Below the pieces are notes generated by a model. The model was not told the DNA's origin and did not search any database. It saw only the letters and a list, made by a program, of their open reading frames with translations. DNA of 64,000 nt from CADEDH01 sp965263455 (GTDB taxonomy: Bacteria; Actinomycetota; Acidimicrobiia; Acidimicrobiales; SZUA-35), in assembly GCA_965263455.1 (NCBI GenBank), contig CBDHHN010000004.1, positions 2,356,001-2,420,000 of the forward strand, in the 5' to 3' direction. Made by a program: the position numbers and the translations under genes. Positions 24,728 to 32,913 of the stretch are shown piece after piece. Every line of letters begins with the position of its first letter. The first letter of the stretch is position 1.

Positions 24728-25269
24728 GCACCCTGGAGCGGTCGGTCGTCATCGAGCGTCGGCCGTCGGAGGTGTGGGCCGTGATCTCCGACCTGGAGGC
24801 CGTGGCCGACTGGAATCCCGGAGTGGTCGAGGCCGTCTGCGGCGAGCCCGCAACCGGACCGGGGGCCCAGCGGACGTGTCGCCTCAGCCCCGTCGGCACC
24901 CTCCACGAGGTGGTGTCGGAGTGGGAACCGGAGCGGGCCCTGTGGTTCGCCGTCGGCCGCCACGGCGCCATCCGGTCGGCCGACCTGGGCCTCGAGCTCA
25001 CGGCCCGGGACGCCGACCGGACCACGGTCCGGGCCGTGGCCGACTACCACCTGGCCTTCGGCCCCCTGGGTCCGGTCATCGACCACCTCACCGTCCGCCG
25101 CTCGTTCGGCCGGATGCTCGACCAGTCCCTGGCCGGGTTGAAGGCCCACGTCGAGGCCCTCCCGCCACCCCGCCCGCCCAACCCCGACACCGCCCGCCAC
25201 CCCGATCCCCATCCCGATCCGGCACCCGCCCCCCACCCCGACCCGATCCCCCGAAAGGACCGACCATGA
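24724..25269 (+). CDS. SRPBCC (START/polyketide cyclase-like) protein
   Basis: About 181 residues. The start 'STLERSVVIERRPSEVWAVI', 'DLEAVADWNPGVVEAVCGEP' and the C-terminal helix 'RRSFGRMLDQSLAGLKAHVE' are typical of the SRPBCC fold, a hydrophobic ligand pocket closed by a long helix. The last 35 residues are a His/Asp/Pro tail. Related proteins bind lipids or aromatic intermediates or act as cyclases. The GTG start overlaps the leader ORF, and the stop overlaps the SDR start (ATGA), so the three form one operon. The role with the SDR, perhaps handling a polyketide or lipid ketone, is inferred from adjacency only. Confidence 0.8.
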   Translation: MSTLERSVVIERRPSEVWAVISDLEAVADWNPGVVEAVCGEPATGPGAQRTCRLSPVGTLHEVVSEWEPERALWFAVGRHGAIRSADLGLELTARDADRTTVRAVADYHLAFGPLGPVIDHLTVRRSFGRMLDQSLAGLKAHVEALPPPRPPNPDTARHPDPHPDPAPAPHPDPIPRKDRP

Positions 25270-26282
25270 GCAACTCCCCCGATCCCACCGTCCCCTCCTC
25301 TGCCGCCCTCGTCACCGGCGCCACCTCCGGCCTCGGCTACGAGACTGCGACCCAACTGGCGGCCGCCGGCCACGACCCCGTCGTCGTTACCGGCCGGACC
25401 GAGGCCCGGGCGGCCGAGGCCGCCACCAACCTGGCCACCGCCACCGGGCGGGACGTCTTCGTCCCCCTGGCCCTCGACCTGGGCGATCCGGCCGATGTGG
25501 CCCGGGCCGCCGAGGAGCTGGTCAGCCACGGTCGGCCGCTCCAGGTGGTGATCCTCAATGCCGGCATCGTGGCTCCGCCCAACGCGGCCGTGACCGTCTC
25601 CCAGGAGGACCTGACCTACGCCTCCAGTCTGACCGGCCACCACCGTCTGACCATGGCCCTGTTGGCCGCCGACGCCCTCACGGCCGACGCCCGCATCGTC
25701 ATCGCCGGCTCGGAGGCGGCCACCGGCGGGGTGCCGCTGTTCAACCCCGTCGGCCTCGATGAGGTGGCCGCCCGCTTCGACGGCGACCGGTTGGCCGCCG
25801 CCACCAGCCTCATCCGGGGCACCAGCGGTCGTCGCTACAAGCCGGGCGAGGTCTACGCCACGGCCAAGCTCTTCGTGGCCTGGTGGGCCCAGGCGCTGTC
25901 CCGCCGTCTCCCGGCCGGAATGACGGTCAACGCCGTCTCGCCCGGGAGCGTCCCCGACACCCAGGCCATCCGCAACGCCAACTTCGCCATGCGCCGGATC
26001 ATGGTGCCGATCATGAAGCTGATGCCCCGGTCGATGGGTATGTCCCACACCGTGGCCGACGGTGCCGCCCGTTACCTGGAGGTGGCGGGCCGGGGCCCGA
26101 CCGTCTCCGGCCGGTTCTTCGCCTCGCCCTCGGGCAAGGTGACGGGACCGGTGACCGAGGTGGTGCTCGACCTGGTCAAGGACACCGACCAGGCCGAGGC
26201 GGCCTGGCGGGCCGTGGTCAACGTGACCGGATTCGACGCCCCGGCCGCTGATCGCCGTCCGGTCGACAAGCGGGTTCGCTGA
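25266..26282 (+). CDS. Short-chain dehydrogenase/reductase
   Basis: About 338 residues. The NAD(P)-binding motif is 'ALVTGATSGLGYETATQLAA' near residue 15, with 'VVILNAGIVAPP' (NNAG equivalent) and the catalytic Tyr-x-x-x-Lys in 'GEVYATAKLFVAWWAQAL'. Serine of the triad is in 'RIVIAGSEAATGG'. An insert of about 40 residues between serine and tyrosine and a longer C-terminus make it larger than a classical 250-residue SDR, resembling retinol dehydrogenase/protochlorophyllide reductase-like members. It is the last gene of the operon with the SRPBCC protein. The final 65 bases overlap the convergent SulP gene. Confidence 0.86.
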   Translation: MSNSPDPTVPSSAALVTGATSGLGYETATQLAAAGHDPVVVTGRTEARAAEAATNLATATGRDVFVPLALDLGDPADVARAAEELVSHGRPLQVVILNAGIVAPPNAAVTVSQEDLTYASSLTGHHRLTMALLAADALTADARIVIAGSEAATGGVPLFNPVGLDEVAARFDGDRLAAATSLIRGTSGRRYKPGEVYATAKLFVAWWAQALSRRLPAGMTVNAVSPGSVPDTQAIRNANFAMRRIMVPIMKLMPRSMGMSHTVADGAARYLEVAGRGPTVSGRFFASPSGKVTGPVTEVVLDLVKDTDQAEAAWRAVVNVTGFDAPAADRRPVDKRVR

Positions 26283-27792
26283 CCGTCGCGTCGGTGGCCA
26301 CCAGCTGCGACACCGCACCGCCGGTGCCGGGGGGCAGGTTGACGACTTCGACCTCGACCCCGGCACCGGTGACGTCGTCGATGATGCGCGCCAGTACGGC
26401 ACCACCCGAGTAGTCGATCCGACCCACCCCGGCCAGGTCGACGATGACGGTCGACAGCTGCTGGTGGCGGGTGATCTCGGCCCGGATCAGCCGTTCGATC
26501 TGGGGGACCGAGGCGAACCACAACACGCCCCGCGGGGCCACCGTCAGGCACCGTCCCTCGACCCGGCCCTCCACGGTGACGTACAGCTCCCGGTACAGGT
26601 GCACGCACAGGCTCAACCCGATCCCCACCAGCACCCCCCGCTCGACCCGGGGGGTGAAGGCCAGGGTGGCGACCAGGGTCCCGATCCCGACCACGGCCTG
26701 GGGCCGCGATTCGGTCAGCAGGCGGAGCAGGTCGCCGATGCGGATGAGGTTGAGCACGGCCACGACCACGATGGCGCCGAGCACGGCTCCCGGCAGGTCG
26801 GCCAGGAGCGGCGTCAGCGGTAGCGCGGCCAGTACCACGAGCCCGGTAATGGCCCCCGACCAGGCCGAGGTGGCCCCGGCCAGACGGTTGAGCGAGCTGC
26901 GGGAGAACGAGCCGCCCACCGGGAACGAACCGACGGTCGCCGCCGTCACGTTGGCCACACCCTGGCTGACCATCTCCCGGTTCGCGTTCCACGGCCGCCG
27001 CTCCTCGACGGCGAAGGTGCGGGCGATCGACGCCGGTTCGGCGAACCCGACCAGGGCGATGGCCAGGGCCGGGAGCACGAGCCGACCGGTCGACGACCAG
27101 GGCAGGTCGAGCCCGAGGGAGAAGAACCCGCCGTCGAGGTCGCCCACGGTGGTGCCCTGGTAGCCGGTGACGGCGCTGACGACGGTGCCGGCGACCACGG
27201 CGATCAGCACCCCGGGGAACAGTCGATGGAGCCGGCGGGCGCCGATGACGATGACCACGGTGGCCACGGCCAGGGCCAGCGATGACCACCGCCAACCGCC
27301 GACGTCGATCGCGGCCCGCCCGGCCCGGACCAGCACCGCGCCCTCGGGGTCGAGGTCGACCAGGCGGGGCAGCTGGGACGAGATGATGACGATGGCGGCC
27401 CCGGTGGTGAAACCGGTCAGAACCGGCTCCGACAGCAGATACGCCACCTGGCCCAGACGGACCAGCCCGAACAGCAGCCGGAAGGCGCCCACCAGCAGGG
27501 CCAGCAGTCCGGCCAGAGCCACGTACTCGGCCGACTGGGTGGCGGCCAGCGGACTCAGGGCGCCGAAGGTCAGGAGGGCGGTGAGGGCCACCGGCCCGGT
27601 CTGGAGGTACGGCGATGAGACGATGAGGGCGGCCAGGATGGCGGGCAGGGCGGTGGCGTACAACCCGAGCTGGGCCGGCATCCCGGCCAGTTCGGCGTAG
27701 GCAAGCGACTGGGGGATGGCCACCATGGCCACCGAGACCCCGGCCACGAGATCGCCGGTTGAGGGTCGGGCTGAGAGGGAGAGGATCGCCAT
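26218..27792 (-). CDS. SulP family anion transporter with STAS domain
   Basis: About 524 residues. The N-terminal 'LVAGVSVAMVAIPQSLAYAE' and 'LAGMPAQLGLYATALPAI' are the SulP/SLC26 signature, followed by about 10-12 hydrophobic segments. The cytoplasmic STAS domain is C-terminal ('STVIVDLAGVGRIDYSGGAV', where most STAS domains have D(S)-x-S/T-G). The family moves sulfate, bicarbonate or other anions across the inner membrane; the substrate is not decided by sequence. The ATG at 27792 matches the start of the SulP domain. Because the window also has cysteine oxidation genes, a sulfate role is tempting but unproven. Its 3' end overlaps the SDR gene by 65 bases. Confidence 0.9.
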   Translation of the reverse strand: MAILSLSARPSTGDLVAGVSVAMVAIPQSLAYAELAGMPAQLGLYATALPAILAALIVSSPYLQTGPVALTALLTFGALSPLAATQSAEYVALAGLLALLVGAFRLLFGLVRLGQVAYLLSEPVLTGFTTGAAIVIISSQLPRLVDLDPEGAVLVRAGRAAIDVGGWRWSSLALAVATVVIVIGARRLHRLFPGVLIAVVAGTVVSAVTGYQGTTVGDLDGGFFSLGLDLPWSSTGRLVLPALAIALVGFAEPASIARTFAVEERRPWNANREMVSQGVANVTAATVGSFPVGGSFSRSSLNRLAGATSAWSGAITGLVVLAALPLTPLLADLPGAVLGAIVVVAVLNLIRIGDLLRLLTESRPQAVVGIGTLVATLAFTPRVERGVLVGIGLSLCVHLYRELYVTVEGRVEGRCLTVAPRGVLWFASVPQIERLIRAEITRHQQLSTVIVDLAGVGRIDYSGGAVLARIIDDVTGAGVEVEVVNLPPGTGGAVSQLVATDATVSEPACRPDGDQRPGRRIRSR

Positions 27793-27912
27793 GGGCTCGT
27801 CGAACCCGAGGGTATCGACCGCCCCCGGGCGTCGTCATGTCCCGTCACGTCCCGTCAGGGCCGCCCGCTCGACTGCGGCCGCCCGCTCCCGGCCGCATCC
27901 CGGATGCTCGGC

Positions 27913-28815
27913 CTACAGCATCGACACCAGCAGCTCCCGGGTGGCCGCCCGCTGATCGGTCTCGCCGAACTCGGAGGCGCAGAAGGTGGTGACCCCGCTG
28001 TCGGCCATGGCCGTGATCCGTTGGCCGACCTCATCGGCGCTGCCGATGAGGGCGATGTCGGCCGGGCCGTCGTAGCCCTCGCGATCGAGCATGGCCCGGT
28101 AGGAGGGGAGCTGGCCGTAGATGGCGAACTCCTGGGACGCCCGCTCCCGGGCGGCGTTGGTGGCCTCGGCCGATCCGTCGGTCACGCACACCGGGAACCC
28201 GGCCACGACCTCGGGCTCCTCCCGACCGGCCTCCTCGGCCGCGGCCGAGATCGTCGGCACCGTGTGCTCCTTGATCGTGGTCGGGCCCGTCATCCACAGA
28301 ACGGTGCCGTCGGCCAGGCGGCCCGTGACCTTCAGCAGCTGGGGGCCCAGGGCCGCCATCATCACCTTGGGTGTCGGGCCCTTGACGTCGATGTCGGCCA
28401 CGCAGGTCAGGCTCTCGCCCTTGACCCGGGCCTTCCCCTCATGGAGCAGCGGCATGAGGATCTCCAGGTACTCCCGGAGGTGGCGGATGGGCTTGTCGAA
28501 CGACATGCCCCACATGCCCTCGACCACCGGCTTGTGGGAGGGGCCGATCCCGAGCACCAGGCGGTCGCCGATCGAGTCGGTGACGGTGAGGGCCTGCTGG
28601 GCCAACATCTGGGGGTGGCGGGGGTAGGTGGGGACGACGGCGGTCCCGATCCGGATGTCGGGGACCTGGCGCCCGGCGACGGCGATGGCGGTGAGGCTGT
28701 CCTGGCCGAAGATCTGAGGCACCCAGAAACTCGGGAAGCCTTGCTGGTGGGCGGTCCGCAGCGACTCCTCCAGCTTGTCGATGGTTTCGGGGAACGAGAA
28801 GATGCCGATCTGCAT
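27913..28815 (-). CDS. LLM-class (F420-dependent) oxidoreductase
   Basis: About 300 residues. The luciferase-like monooxygenase fold is shown by 'MQIGIFSFPETIDKLEESLR' at the start, 'IRIGTAVVPTYPRHPQMLAQ' (the AVxPxxxRHP motif), 'DRLVLGIGPSHKPVVEGMWG' and 'REYLEILMPLLHEGKARVKG'. Actinobacterial members with this pattern mostly use coenzyme F420 rather than FMN. The substrate is unknown. The ATG at 28815 has CAGGAT six bases upstream, another leaderless-like start. It is divergent from the potassium channel gene. Confidence 0.85.
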   Translation of the reverse strand: MQIGIFSFPETIDKLEESLRTAHQQGFPSFWVPQIFGQDSLTAIAVAGRQVPDIRIGTAVVPTYPRHPQMLAQQALTVTDSIGDRLVLGIGPSHKPVVEGMWGMSFDKPIRHLREYLEILMPLLHEGKARVKGESLTCVADIDVKGPTPKVMMAALGPQLLKVTGRLADGTVLWMTGPTTIKEHTVPTISAAAEEAGREEPEVVAGFPVCVTDGSAEATNAARERASQEFAIYGQLPSYRAMLDREGYDGPADIALIGSADEVGQRITAMADSGVTTFCASEFGETDQRAATRELLVSML

Positions 28816-28983
28816 GGGGCCATCCTGGCAAAGGCGGTCGGCCGACGTCGATGTGCCGTCGATGTGTCGTCGATGTAGGCGCACCGACAGGGGCTCGGCC
28901 AGGGCCGGCAGGGGCTCGGCCACCGGCCGGCTCGGGCTGGTTGGCGGCCGGATCCCACTCCGGTGGGCCACAATGATCGGTCG

Positions 28984-30018
28984 ATGACGGCGATTCGCAA
29001 TCCTGCCGGTTTCGTGCTGGACCGCATCCGGCTGCCCGAGGCCCCCCACTCGCCGGGGCGGGCCGTGTTGCGGCGGATCGCCTTCGCCGTCGGCCTCGTG
29101 GTGTTCGTGGCCGTGGTCGTGGTGCTGGGCCGCGACGGCTACGTCGACGCCACCGGCGACCAGATCTCGTTCCTCGACGCCCTGTACTACGCCTCGGTCA
29201 CGGTCACCACCACCGGGTACGGCGACATCACCGCCGTCAGCCCCTCGGCCCGGCTGGCCACCGTCCTGCTGATCACGCCGGCCCGGATCCTGTTCCTGAT
29301 TCTGGTGGTGGGAACCACGGTCGAGGTCCTGACCGACCAGTCGAGGCAGCTCCTGCTCACCCGACGTTGGAGGCAACGCGTGCGCGATCACGTCATCATC
29401 TGTGGATTCGGCTCGACCGGGCAGAGCGCGGCCGAGGAACTGATCAGTCGGGGGGTGAACCGGGGTGACCTGGTCGTGGTCGACCTGGAGAGCCAGGCCC
29501 TCGACATCGCCTCGGCCATGGGCCTGGTCGCCATCGGCGGCGACGCCCGCCGCAACGACGTGCTGAGCCAGGCCGGGATCGCCCGGGCCCGGGCCATCAT
29601 CGTCACCCCTGGCCGGGACGACACCGCGGTCCTGATCACCCTCACGGCCCGGGAGCTCAACGGCACGGCCCGGATCGTGGCCGGGGGCCGGGAGCGGGAG
29701 AACCTGCACCTGCTCCGTCAGGGAGGGGCCGACGAGGTGATCGACGAGACGGCGGCCGTCGGTCGCATGGTCGGCCTGGCCACCGAGTCGCCCGTCGCCG
29801 GCCGGGTCCTGGACGAGTTGATCAACGGCGGCGCCGGTCTGGATCTGGTCGAGGTCGAGCCGGTGCTGTCGGGCGATGACGTGATGGCCCCGGCCGGGTC
29901 GCTGCTGGTCGGGGTGTTTCGCAACGGGCGGAGGCTGCCGGTCGATCCCGGCCGACGGCCCGACCTCCTGCCCGGTGACCGGCTCATCGTGCTGCGGTCG
30001 GCGGAGAAGCGGGTCTGA
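28984..30018 (+). CDS. Two-helix potassium channel with RCK/TrkA-N domain
   Basis: About 344 residues. Transmembrane helix 1 is 'IAFAVGLVVFVAVVVVLG', followed by a pore loop with the selectivity filter 'SVTVTTTGYGDITAVSPSAR' and helix 2 'ATVLLITPARILFLILVVG'. The cytoplasmic part is a RCK domain with a Rossmann motif 'HVIICGFGSTGQSAAEELIS' and 'GGDARRNDVLSQAGI', then a TrkA-C-like end ('VGVFRNGRRLPVDPGRRPDL'). It should form a tetrameric K+ channel gated by nucleotide or ion binding. I chose the ATG at 28984, which is preceded by CACAAT nine bases upstream, over an in-frame GTG/ATG further out. Confidence 0.92.
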   Translation: MTAIRNPAGFVLDRIRLPEAPHSPGRAVLRRIAFAVGLVVFVAVVVVLGRDGYVDATGDQISFLDALYYASVTVTTTGYGDITAVSPSARLATVLLITPARILFLILVVGTTVEVLTDQSRQLLLTRRWRQRVRDHVIICGFGSTGQSAAEELISRGVNRGDLVVVDLESQALDIASAMGLVAIGGDARRNDVLSQAGIARARAIIVTPGRDDTAVLITLTARELNGTARIVAGGRERENLHLLRQGGADEVIDETAAVGRMVGLATESPVAGRVLDELINGGAGLDLVEVEPVLSGDDVMAPAGSLLVGVFRNGRRLPVDPGRRPDLLPGDRLIVLRSAEKRV

Positions 30019-30050
30019 CCTCTGTCGGAGCGATCGGCCCGATGGTAGAG

Positions 30051-30063
30051 TTGACACTGTCAA
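30051..30063. promoter_or_regulatory. 13-bp palindrome TTGACACTGTCAA, candidate TetR operator
   Basis: TTGACA-C-TGTCAA is a perfect palindrome in the short gap upstream of the TetR gene and just before a likely promoter. A related TTGAC half site lies 20 bases downstream. TetR proteins often bind such sites to repress themselves. Confidence 0.55.
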
Positions 30064-30070
30064 GTCCAGA

Positions 30071-30098
30071 TTGACCGTGCTGCCGAAGACCCGATAGT
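30071..30098 (+). promoter_or_regulatory. Promoter of the TetR gene (TTGACC - 16 bp - GATAGT)
   Basis: A -35-like TTGACC at 30071-30076 and a -10-like GATAGT at 30093-30098 are 16 bases apart. The GTG start follows eight bases after the -10, so the transcript would be almost leaderless. Confidence 0.5.
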
Positions 30099-30106
30099 GA
30101 GATGTC

Positions 30107-30754
30107 GTGCCTCCGACCTCCAAGTCCACCAAGTCCGAGACCGGCGCCTACCACCATGGTGACCTGCCCAACGCCCTGAAGGCGGCGGCGGCCGAGGTGA
30201 TCGTCGAGCGGGGCCCGGCGGGATTCTCGCTGCGGGAGGTGGCCCGCCGGGCCGGCGTCTCCCACGCCGCCCCGGCCCACCATTTCGGCGACACCACCGG
30301 CCTGCTGACGGCCCTGGCCATCGAGGCCTTCGAGTTGCTCGACCGGGCCATGTCCGAGGCCGCGGTCGAGGCGTCGGATCCGGCCGACCGCCTGGCCCGC
30401 ATCGGCCAGGCCTACGTCGAGGTCGGGGTGACCAACCCGGCCCACATGGCCGTGGTCTTCCGGCCCGACCTGATCGACACCGACAGCGAGGACTACCTGG
30501 TGTGGGGCGAGCGGGCCTACGGGCATCTCGTGGCCGCCCTCGAAGCCGTGAGCGAGGCCTTCAACCCCGACCTCGACATCGACGCCGCGGCCCAGTTGTG
30601 CTGGTCGATGGTCCAGGGGCTGGTCGTGCTCTACGACGGCATCGTGGCCCGGGAGGACCTGCACCAGGGCTCCCCGGCCCCGATCGGGCCGATGGCGGCG
30701 GGGTTCTGTGATCTGGTCATGTCCGGCCTGCGCAACGCCGGTCGCCCCTCCTGA
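30107..30754 (+). CDS. TetR family transcriptional regulator
   Basis: About 215 residues. The N-terminal DNA-binding domain is typical: 'LKAAAAEVIVERGPAGFSLR' then 'EVARRAGVSHAAPAHHFGDT', the TetR helix-turn-helix in which 'HHFGD' replaces the usual 'YYHFK'. The C-terminal part has the TetR_C_33/WHG-like ligand domain ('ARIGQAYVEVGVTNPAHMAV'). It begins with GTG at 30107. The palindrome upstream suggests autoregulation. Its target may include the flanking channel or methyltransferase genes, but this is not shown. Confidence 0.9.
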   Translation: MPPTSKSTKSETGAYHHGDLPNALKAAAAEVIVERGPAGFSLREVARRAGVSHAAPAHHFGDTTGLLTALAIEAFELLDRAMSEAAVEASDPADRLARIGQAYVEVGVTNPAHMAVVFRPDLIDTDSEDYLVWGERAYGHLVAALEAVSEAFNPDLDIDAAAQLCWSMVQGLVVLYDGIVAREDLHQGSPAPIGPMAAGFCDLVMSGLRNAGRPS

Positions 30755-30827
30755 CCGAGCCTGTGGCGGCCGGCGCCGGCCGGCGCCACCCCGACCCTGA
30801 CACCGGGTCCCGGGGGAATCGGCCGGG

Positions 30828-31598
30828 TCAGGGGCCACCGGCGGAGGCGTCGTCGCCCGGCCGACGACGCCGGGCCACGAACACGAACTCCAGGCCCGGC
30901 CGGTCCGGGGCGTCGCGCACCTCGATCACGTCGAAGCCGGAGGCGTTCAGCGAGGCCTCGATCTCCTCCCGGCTCCGGAAACGGAGGGTCGACGTCGAGT
31001 GGAACGTCGAGCCGTCATCGAAGGCGAAGGTGGTGGCGAAGGTGACCAGCGGCGGCGCGACGTCGACCAACTGGTGCCAGGTCTCCACCGCCGTGGCCCC
31101 GTCGCCCTCGTCGGCGTCGAGGGCGACGGTGCGTCGGGTCCGGGCCATGGTCCACCGCTCCCAGGCCCGCCGTTCGGGGTCCCGGGTCTCGAACACGAGG
31201 CTCCCGCCGGGCACGACGGCCAGGGCGATGGCCTCCAGGTTGGCCGTCCAGGCCTCGTCGGTGACGAAGACCTGGGCCACGTTGCCGGTCATGATGGCCA
31301 GGTCGGCTCGGACGGGGCCGACGTCACCCGCCGTGCCCTCGATCCACCGGACCCGGTCGGCCCCCGGCTTGGACCGGGCCACGGCCAGCGATGCCGCCGC
31401 CGGGTCGACGCCGGTCACCTGGAGGCCCGTGGCCGCCAGCCGGACCGCCAGCGAACCCGTGCCGCAGCCCACGTCGAGCACGGTCCGGGCCCCCAGTCCG
31501 GCGACGAGGGCCACATAGTGGTCGAGGTCGGGCCGCTCGCCTTCCAGCCGGTCGTACACCGCGGCCAGGCGAGGGTGGGCGAACAGCGCATCGGGCAC
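30828..31598 (-). CDS. Class I SAM-dependent methyltransferase
   Basis: About 256 residues. Motif I reads 'ARTVLDVGCGTGSLAVRLAA', followed by 'TGVDPAAASLAVARSK' and 'DLAIMTGNVAQVFVTDEAW' (motif IV region); 'GGSLVFETRDPERRAWERWT' is a common feature of small-molecule methyltransferases. The substrate is unknown. The start is a GTG at 31598 (VPDALFAHPRLAAVYDRLEG) with TACGGT six bases upstream; another GTG lies directly before it. It follows the FAD monooxygenase gene on the same strand after 31 bases, but its own promoter is likely. Confidence 0.82.
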   Translation of the reverse strand: MPDALFAHPRLAAVYDRLEGERPDLDHYVALVAGLGARTVLDVGCGTGSLAVRLAATGLQVTGVDPAAASLAVARSKPGADRVRWIEGTAGDVGPVRADLAIMTGNVAQVFVTDEAWTANLEAIALAVVPGGSLVFETRDPERRAWERWTMARTRRTVALDADEGDGATAVETWHQLVDVAPPLVTFATTFAFDDGSTFHSTSTLRFRSREEIEASLNASGFDVIEVRDAPDRPGLEFVFVARRRRPGDDASAGGP

Positions 31599-31629
31599 CA
31601 CCGGACCGTAGCCGGGGTGCCGTCGCCGG

Positions 31630-32913
31630 TCAGGCCCCCGGCAGCCGGGCGCCGGGGGCGATGGTGGGACCGGCGTTGTTGAGGGCGTCGACGGCGAACC
31701 CGGCCGCCGCCTTGTAGCGGGCCATGAACTCGTCCCGCTCGGCCTCGGGGATGACGTCGTCGATATCGTCGAAGACACCGCCGCAGCGTTCGTCGACCAC
31801 GCCCAGGATGGCGATCGGGCCGTTGCCCCGGTTGCGCAGCACGAGGGCCGAGATGTCGTCGAGCAGTTCGTGCTCGTAGGCGGCCAGGGCCTCGGGCCCC
31901 ACCCCGTGTTCGACCAGCCGCGCCCCCAGGACCCGGGCGTCGACGATGGCCTGACTGGCCCCGTTCGACCCCACCGGGTACATCACGTGGGCGGCGTCGC
32001 CCAGGAGCGCCACCCGACCATCGACCCAGCGGTCGATCGGATCCCGGTCCACCATCGGGTACTCGTACACCGCCTCGGCCCGACCCACCAGCTCGGGGAT
32101 GTCGAGCCAGTCGAAATCCCACTCGGCGAAGGCGGGCAGGAACTTGTCGGTGCTGACCCGGCGGTTCCAGTCGCCGTCGCCCCACTCGTTGTGCTCCGGG
32201 TCGACGGTGAGTTCGGCCAGCCAGTTCTGCTCCTGGAGTCCGGTCGCCGGGTCGGGCTCGGAGATCGGGTAGTGGACGAAGCGCTGGTCGAGCGATCCGA
32301 CCAGGGTGAACGACGCCCCCGAGCGGATGGGCCGCCCGGGCGAGGTGGCCCGCCACAGCACGGCGCCGCCCCACGCCGGCGGGCCCTCGTCGGGATGCAT
32401 GGCGGCCCGGACGGCGGAGTGGAGCCCGTCGGCCCCGACCAGGACCGAGCCGGTCAGCGTTTCGGTCGGCCCGGAGCGGGAGACCACGTCGACCTCGACG
32501 CCGCCATCGTCGGCCCGGTTGCGCCACCCGGTGACCCTGGCGTCGGTCACCACCGCATCCGGGCCCAGCCGCTCGACCACGGCCTGGTACAGGAGCATCT
32601 GGAGTCGACCCCGGTGGACCGAGAACTGGGGCCAGCGGTACCCGGCCAGTCGGCCCCGGGGCTCGGCGTACACGTCGTTGCCGTTCCGCCCGACCAGGGC
32701 CCATTCCCGGGTCTCCACCCCGATGGCGGGCAGGCGGTCCATGAGGCCGAGGTCGTCGAGTTCCCGCACCGCGTTGGGCTGGAGGTTGATGCCCACGCCC
32801 AGCGGGCGCAGCTCCCGCACCGACTCCAGCACCCGGCACTCGGCCCCGATCTGGTGACAGGTCAGGGCCAGGGCCAGACCCCCGATGCCGGCCCCGGCGA
32901 TCAGGACGGTCAC
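31630..32913 (-). CDS. FAD-dependent aromatic-ring-hydroxylase-like monooxygenase
   Basis: About 427 residues. The FAD-binding motif is 'VLIAGAGIGGLALALTCHQI' at the N-terminus, the DG fingerprint is 'GSVLVGADGLHSAVRAAMHP', and the GD motif is 'GRVALLGDAAHVMYPVGSNG', all in the order of group A flavoprotein hydroxylases such as salicylate hydroxylase. The GTG at 32913 overlaps the stop of the dimethylformamidase-like gene (GTGA), with GGGGAGG close upstream, so the two are co-translated. The substrate is unknown; the neighbour suggests oxidation of an amide- or amine-containing compound, which is inference. Confidence 0.87.
   Translation of the reverse strand: MTVLIAGAGIGGLALALTCHQIGAECRVLESVRELRPLGVGINLQPNAVRELDDLGLMDRLPAIGVETREWALVGRNGNDVYAEPRGRLAGYRWPQFSVHRGRLQMLLYQAVVERLGPDAVVTDARVTGWRNRADDGGVEVDVVSRSGPTETLTGSVLVGADGLHSAVRAAMHPDEGPPAWGGAVLWRATSPGRPIRSGASFTLVGSLDQRFVHYPISEPDPATGLQEQNWLAELTVDPEHNEWGDGDWNRRVSTDKFLPAFAEWDFDWLDIPELVGRAEAVYEYPMVDRDPIDRWVDGRVALLGDAAHVMYPVGSNGASQAIVDARVLGARLVEHGVGPEALAAYEHELLDDISALVLRNRGNGPIAILGVVDERCGGVFDDIDDVIPEAERDEFMARYKAAAGFAVDALNNAGPTIAPGARLPGA

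Noticed and set aside
24418..25236. Upstream extension of the SARP protein across the intergenic repeats to 25236
   Set aside because: The extra sequence is low-complexity and antisense to the SRPBCC gene, and the winged-helix domain starts exactly at the ATG 24417 with a leaderless -10.
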